Source: an uncultured Ignavibacteria bacterium (GTDB lineage: Bacteria; Bacteroidota; Ignavibacteria; Ignavibacteriales; Melioribacteraceae). From it: 10,766 bases of DNA. The notes below the pieces were generated by a model. The model did no database searches. It was given only the letters and a program-made list of their open reading frames with translations, and was not told where the DNA came from. A program made the position numbers and the translations under genes. Positions 7,581-10,766 of the stretch are shown here, piece by piece; positions within the stretch are counted from its first letter, which is position 1, and each line of letters starts with the position of its first letter. The stretch covers positions 1 to 10,766 of the forward strand of contig CALGLM010000268.1 in assembly GCA_937930275.1 (NCBI GenBank), in the 5' to 3' direction.

Positions 7581-8573
7581 ATGTTAAAAATAAATGATAA
7601 AATTAATTACGATAATGCTTTATTATTAGCACCAATGGAGGACGTTACAAATCTTGCTTTCAGAAGACTTTGTAAAGAACTTGGAGCTGACATTGTATAT
7701 ACCGAATTTGTAAATTCGGAAGGATTAATACGTAACAATAAAAAAACAGGGGATAAGTTAACTATTGAAGAATATGAAAGGCCAGTAGGTATTCAGATAT
7801 ACGGCGAAAATATTGATTCAATGGTAAAAGCTGCTATTATGGCTGAGGAGGCTAATCCGGATATAATTGATATAAACGCAGGATGTTGGGTTAAAAAAGT
7901 TTGCAATAGAGGAGCAGGTGCCGGTTTATTAAAAGATCCTGAATATATGCAAAAAATGGCTGAAGAGATTGTAAAAGCTGTTAAGATTCCGGTTACTGTT
8001 AAAACCAGAATTGGTTGGGATGAAGATAGTTTAGTAATTTTAGAAGTTGCAAAAAGACTTGAAGATGCGGGTATTAAAGCACTAACGGTACATTGCAGAA
8101 CTCGGGTACAAGGTCATTCCGGTGACGCAGATTACACTTGGATTCCCAAAATAAAAGAAATTGTTAATATTCCTATTATTTTAAACGGCGGAATATTTAC
8201 TGCCCAAGATGTTGAAAGAGTATTTAAAGAGTTTATACCTGACGGTGTTATGATTGCAAGAGGAGCTATTGAACATCCATGGATTTTTAAAGAGGCTAAA
8301 GAGCTATTAGAAACAGGTAAAATAACAACTAAAATTGACCCTGAGTTAAGGATTAAAACTGCTTTAAAACATTTAAAATACGAATTAGAATTACGAGAAG
8401 AAAGAAGGGCAGTTATCCCTTTTAGAAAATTTTACACGGGATATTTAAAAGGTTTACCTAATAGTTCAAAAGCAAGACAAGAAATAATGAAGCACGAAAA
8501 CTATTCCGGCGTTGAAGATGTGTTATTATCATTTTTAGATGAGTTAAGGTTAAATTATCCTGAAGAATTTTAA
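7581..8573 (+). CDS. tRNA-dihydrouridine synthase, DusB-like
   Basis: A 330-residue FMN TIM-barrel enzyme that would reduce specific uridines of tRNA to dihydrouridine using NADPH. Diagnostic stretches are LLAPMEDVTNLAFRR (15-29), the active-site loop INAGCWVKKV with catalytic C102, PVTVKTRIGWD (137-147) with FMN-contact K141, VHCRTRVQGHSG (170-181), LNGGIF (201-206) and MIARGAIEHPWIF (224-236). A C-terminal helical domain follows. Length and order fit DusB. Two well-conserved spots deviate: GCP is GCW (W103), and GNGDI is LNGGI. It is 4 bases after the MFS gene and 10 bases before the PAP2-like gene. The Dus family is firm; the DusB subtype is likely but not proved. Confidence 0.9.
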   Translation: MLKINDKINYDNALLLAPMEDVTNLAFRRLCKELGADIVYTEFVNSEGLIRNNKKTGDKLTIEEYERPVGIQIYGENIDSMVKAAIMAEEANPDIIDINAGCWVKKVCNRGAGAGLLKDPEYMQKMAEEIVKAVKIPVTVKTRIGWDEDSLVILEVAKRLEDAGIKALTVHCRTRVQGHSGDADYTWIPKIKEIVNIPIILNGGIFTAQDVERVFKEFIPDGVMIARGAIEHPWIFKEAKELLETGKITTKIDPELRIKTALKHLKYELELREERRAVIPFRKFYTGYLKGLPNSSKARQEIMKHENYSGVEDVLLSFLDELRLNYPEEF

Positions 8574-8574
8574 T

Positions 8575-8578
8575 AGGA
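8575..8578 (+). promoter_or_regulatory. Ribosome-binding site supporting a TTG start
   Basis: AGGA lies 5 bases before the TTG at 8584 and just after the DusB-like stop. It supports TTG as the start of the PAP2-like gene; the next in-frame Met is at residue 56, inside the membrane domain, and would delete two spans. Confidence 0.5.
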
Positions 8579-8583
8579 TTATT

Positions 8584-9159
8584 TTGAAAAAGGATTTATT
8601 TGCAAAATACTACTCATATCTTTTTGTTCCGACCACATTTACATTGTGGTTATTTATTTATTCATCACTAACATTTTTGGAAAATAAGTTTTTAGGAATA
8701 ATTTTATCCGTTTTATTCACGTTTATTATCCCTATTGCGGTTTTTCTGATGTTCAAAAAACATGGTAAAATAAAGGATTATGATGCTTCTGTTAAAGAAG
8801 AGAGGACTAACTTATATTTTATTGGTGTTTTACTTTGTGGTGTTGGATTAATAATTTCAATTGCATTAAACTTTAATATTAATTATTCAATTTTATGGCT
8901 AATATATATAATTAACTCTTTGTTTTTAATTATGATAAATAAATATTGGAAAATTAGTGCTCATATGATTGGGGTTTCTGCTCCGATGGCTGCTTTTTTG
9001 TTTTTCGGAAGTATTTATTTTATCATTCTATTTTTTTTAGCAATATTATTAGCATGGGCAAGGTTAAAATTAAAAATGCATAGTATCAATCAAATAATTG
9101 CAGGTTTTTTATTCGGATTTTTATTAACTTATTTACAATTAATAATATTTATCGGTTAA
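8584..9159 (+). CDS. PAP2-like membrane protein
   Basis: A 191-residue polytopic membrane protein with about six hydrophobic spans (near 10-31, 36-57, 77-97, 101-118, 131-156 and 170-190). It shows a weak phosphatidic-acid-phosphatase type 2 pattern. KYWKISAH (120-127) sits where the PSGH motif is expected, with H127. ARLKLKMHSINQ (159-170) matches R-x5-H with R160 and H166, but Q170 replaces the usual Asp. VKEERT (70-75) precedes them as a possible first motif. PAP2 enzymes remove phosphate from lipid phosphates such as undecaprenyl diphosphate or phosphatidate; activity of this shortened form is uncertain. The start is TTG, the only start that keeps the first two membrane spans. It lies 3 bases before the PolX-like gene, so the two are very likely cotranscribed. 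Confidence 0.75.
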   Translation: MKKDLFAKYYSYLFVPTTFTLWLFIYSSLTFLENKFLGIILSVLFTFIIPIAVFLMFKKHGKIKDYDASVKEERTNLYFIGVLLCGVGLIISIALNFNINYSILWLIYIINSLFLIMINKYWKISAHMIGVSAPMAAFLFFGSIYFIILFFLAILLAWARLKLKMHSINQIIAGFLFGFLLTYLQLIIFIG

Positions 9160-9162
9160 TTT

Positions 9163-10766
9163 ATGTTAGATGAAGAAAGGTTAATAGAATTATTAAAACA
9201 AACATCAAAAATGCTTGAATATTTGGATGAAAATAAATTTAAAATTGCAGCATATACAAAAGCTGCAGACATTATTGAATCTTATGACGGTAAATTTTTT
9301 GAACTATATAATTCAGGACAGTATAAAAATATTGCAGGAATTGGGAAAGGAATGCAAGAATTTATAACCGAATTTTTTAATACTAATACAACTTATAATT
9401 ATGAAGAGCTGAAGAAAAAAACGCCTAAAGAATTTTTTGAGCTACTAAAAATAAAAGGATTAGGGATAAAAAAAATAAAATCTATTTATAGTGAATTAAG
9501 TATTGAAACGGTAAAAAGTTTAGAAGAAAATTGCTTAAATGGTCAACTTTTAAAAGTTAAAGGAATTTCGGAAAAATTTTGTAATGATATACTTGATGAA
9601 ATAAATAGATTAAAAAGAGATAATAATAAAATATTATTGAGTAAGGCAGATAATATTGTTAAAATATTTAACGAAGAATTTTCAAAAGCATTTCCTAATA
9701 TCCTGTTACACATAACAGGTGAATTAAGAAGGAATTGTGAAGTAATTAGCATAATTGAATATTTAGTTGTAATAAACGATTTATCAGATTTCATAAAAAC
9801 ATTATCTGAAACGTTTAATGTAGTAAATATCGAAACTATAGATTATTATACTCAAGTAATAATTAATTATAATAAACTTAATATTTATTTATATATTACG
9901 AATAGTAACGAAAATTTTGTTAAAATTAATTTTTATAAAACGGGATCTTCAAATTTTGTAAAAAGAATTATTAGCAAAGAACAAAATATTATTTTTACTT
10001 CTGAAGAATCTGTTTTTAATAGTTTAGGATATAAGTATTTAGAACCGGAATTACGAGAAAATGAAACTTTAGAATATCTTGATAAGCTTGATTTTGAAAA
10101 TTCAGTAAATAACACTGATATTAAAGGATTGATTCATTTCCATACTAACTGGAGTGATGGTTTGGCTTCAATTGAAGAAATGAGTACAAATGCATTAAGC
10201 CAAGGCTTACAATATTTTGTAGTTAGCGACCATAGTAAAACGCCGGTTTATGCTAACGGCTTAAGTGAAAAAAGGGTTTTAGCGCAAAAAGAAGAGATAG
10301 AAATATTACGAAAAGATAAAATGATGAAAATATTTTTCGGCATTGAAAGCGATATTTTACCGGACGGCAACCTGGATTATGATGAAGATATTTTGAATTG
10401 TTTTGATTATATAATTGCATCTGTTCACAGTAAATTTGATTTACCTAAACCGGAAATGACGAATAGAATAATTAAAGCGATTGAAAATCCATTTACTGAC
10501 GTTATCGGACATGTTAGCGGTAGAATTCTACTTAGAAGAAAACCTTATGAGATTGACATATTTAAAATTCTTGATGCTTGCGCCCTTAATGATGTCGCTA
10601 TTGAGATTAACGCTTCACCAAGTAGATTAGATTTAGATTGGAGATATATGTATTATGCAAGAGAAAGGGGAGTCAAGTTTTGTATTAATCCTGATGCACA
10701 TTCGATATCTGAAATTGAGATGATTAAGTACGGAATAAAAGTTGCAAAAAAAGCAGGAATAAAAGC
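9163..10766 (+). CDS. PolX-like protein with degenerate polymerase palm and intact PHP domain, 3' end missing
   Basis: The frame is open to the window edge for 534 codons. Bacterial PolX proteins have about 570 residues, so only the last few dozen are missing. The N-terminal domain has helix-hairpin-helix motifs at 57-67 (IAGIGKGMQEF), 97-106 (IKGLGIKKIK) and about 131-142 (KVKGISEKFCND). The palm is recognisable from GELRRNCEVISIIEYLV (186-202), which aligns with GSxRRGxxxxGDxD, but the two Asp positions are I197 and E199, and the third is Y242. The C-terminal PHP domain is complete in view: H325/H327, D356/H357, E395, H422, H450 and D511/H513, within a normal LDLDW-DAHS context. The likely activity is PHP-type 3'-5' exonuclease or phosphoesterase on DNA, without nucleotide addition. 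It ends a string with the PAP2-like and DusB-like genes. polX is the family gene name; I leave the symbol empty because the polymerase is altered. Confidence 0.88.
   Translation, partial: MLDEERLIELLKQTSKMLEYLDENKFKIAAYTKAADIIESYDGKFFELYNSGQYKNIAGIGKGMQEFITEFFNTNTTYNYEELKKKTPKEFFELLKIKGLGIKKIKSIYSELSIETVKSLEENCLNGQLLKVKGISEKFCNDILDEINRLKRDNNKILLSKADNIVKIFNEEFSKAFPNILLHITGELRRNCEVISIIEYLVVINDLSDFIKTLSETFNVVNIETIDYYTQVIINYNKLNIYLYITNSNENFVKINFYKTGSSNFVKRIISKEQNIIFTSEESVFNSLGYKYLEPELRENETLEYLDKLDFENSVNNTDIKGLIHFHTNWSDGLASIEEMSTNALSQGLQYFVVSDHSKTPVYANGLSEKRVLAQKEEIEILRKDKMMKIFFGIESDILPDGNLDYDEDILNCFDYIIASVHSKFDLPKPEMTNRIIKAIENPFTDVIGHVSGRILLRRKPYEIDIFKILDACALNDVAIEINASPSRLDLDWRYMYYARERGVKFCINPDAHSISEIEMIKYGIKVAKKAGIK

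Noticed and set aside
9721..9900. Possibility that the missing polymerase residues reflect a frameshift
   Set aside because: The frame is continuous through the region, RR and flanking hydrophobic strands align in register on both sides, and the downstream PHP domain is intact in the same frame.
9543..10115. Two minus-strand frames opposite the PolX-like gene
   Set aside because: The sense strand encodes a continuous HhH/palm/PHP protein. The antisense frames have no motif or start signal.

Overview
The window is strongly A+T-rich and densely coded, and looks like ordinary bacterial chromosome from the Bacteroidota/Ignavibacteriota-Chlorobiota side of the tree. The best taxonomic marker is a 63-residue Hc1-type histone-H1-like protein (4976-5167), a family common in that group. 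Low use of strong Shine-Dalgarno sites and a candidate TAnnTTTG promoter element fit the same assignment. The exact phylum is an inference. There are no tRNA, rRNA, CRISPR, IS or phage features, and no gene-free stretch above 300 bases.

The layout is one divergent pair plus a second tight gene string. On the minus strand, reading leftward from about 1992, an acyl-CoA dehydrogenase gene overlaps by 8 bases a HisA-like TIM-barrel gene. A further gene that leaves the window at base 1 starts 9 bases after the HisA-like stop. On the plus strand, an alpha/beta hydrolase is followed 7 bases later by a large membrane Fe-S oxidoreductase of the kind that links electron-transfer flavoprotein to menaquinone. 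The small Hc1 protein follows, and a strong intrinsic terminator (5187-5231) closes that unit. A second plus-strand string then runs to the right edge: a CapA-type metallophosphatase, an MFS exporter, a DusB-like tRNA-dihydrouridine synthase, a PAP2-like membrane protein and a PolX-like protein truncated by the window end. Gaps in this string range from a 1-base overlap to 10 bases.

Functionally, the divergent pair around 2000 suggests a fatty-acid or branched-chain acyl-CoA oxidation module: the dehydrogenase would pass electrons via ETF (not seen here) to the membrane Fe-S/cytochrome b protein and the quinone pool. The second string mixes cell-envelope, export, tRNA modification and DNA-related functions and reads as a housekeeping cluster rather than one pathway.

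The points most worth a second look are two enzymes whose fold is intact but whose catalytic residues have changed. The PolX-like protein has lost all three polymerase carboxylates while keeping a full set of PHP metal ligands. The HisA-like protein lacks the conserved Trp and the general-acid Asp of the isomerase. The DusB-like protein also has Trp in place of Pro beside its catalytic Cys. I do not see an obvious new multi-gene defence or mobile system here.
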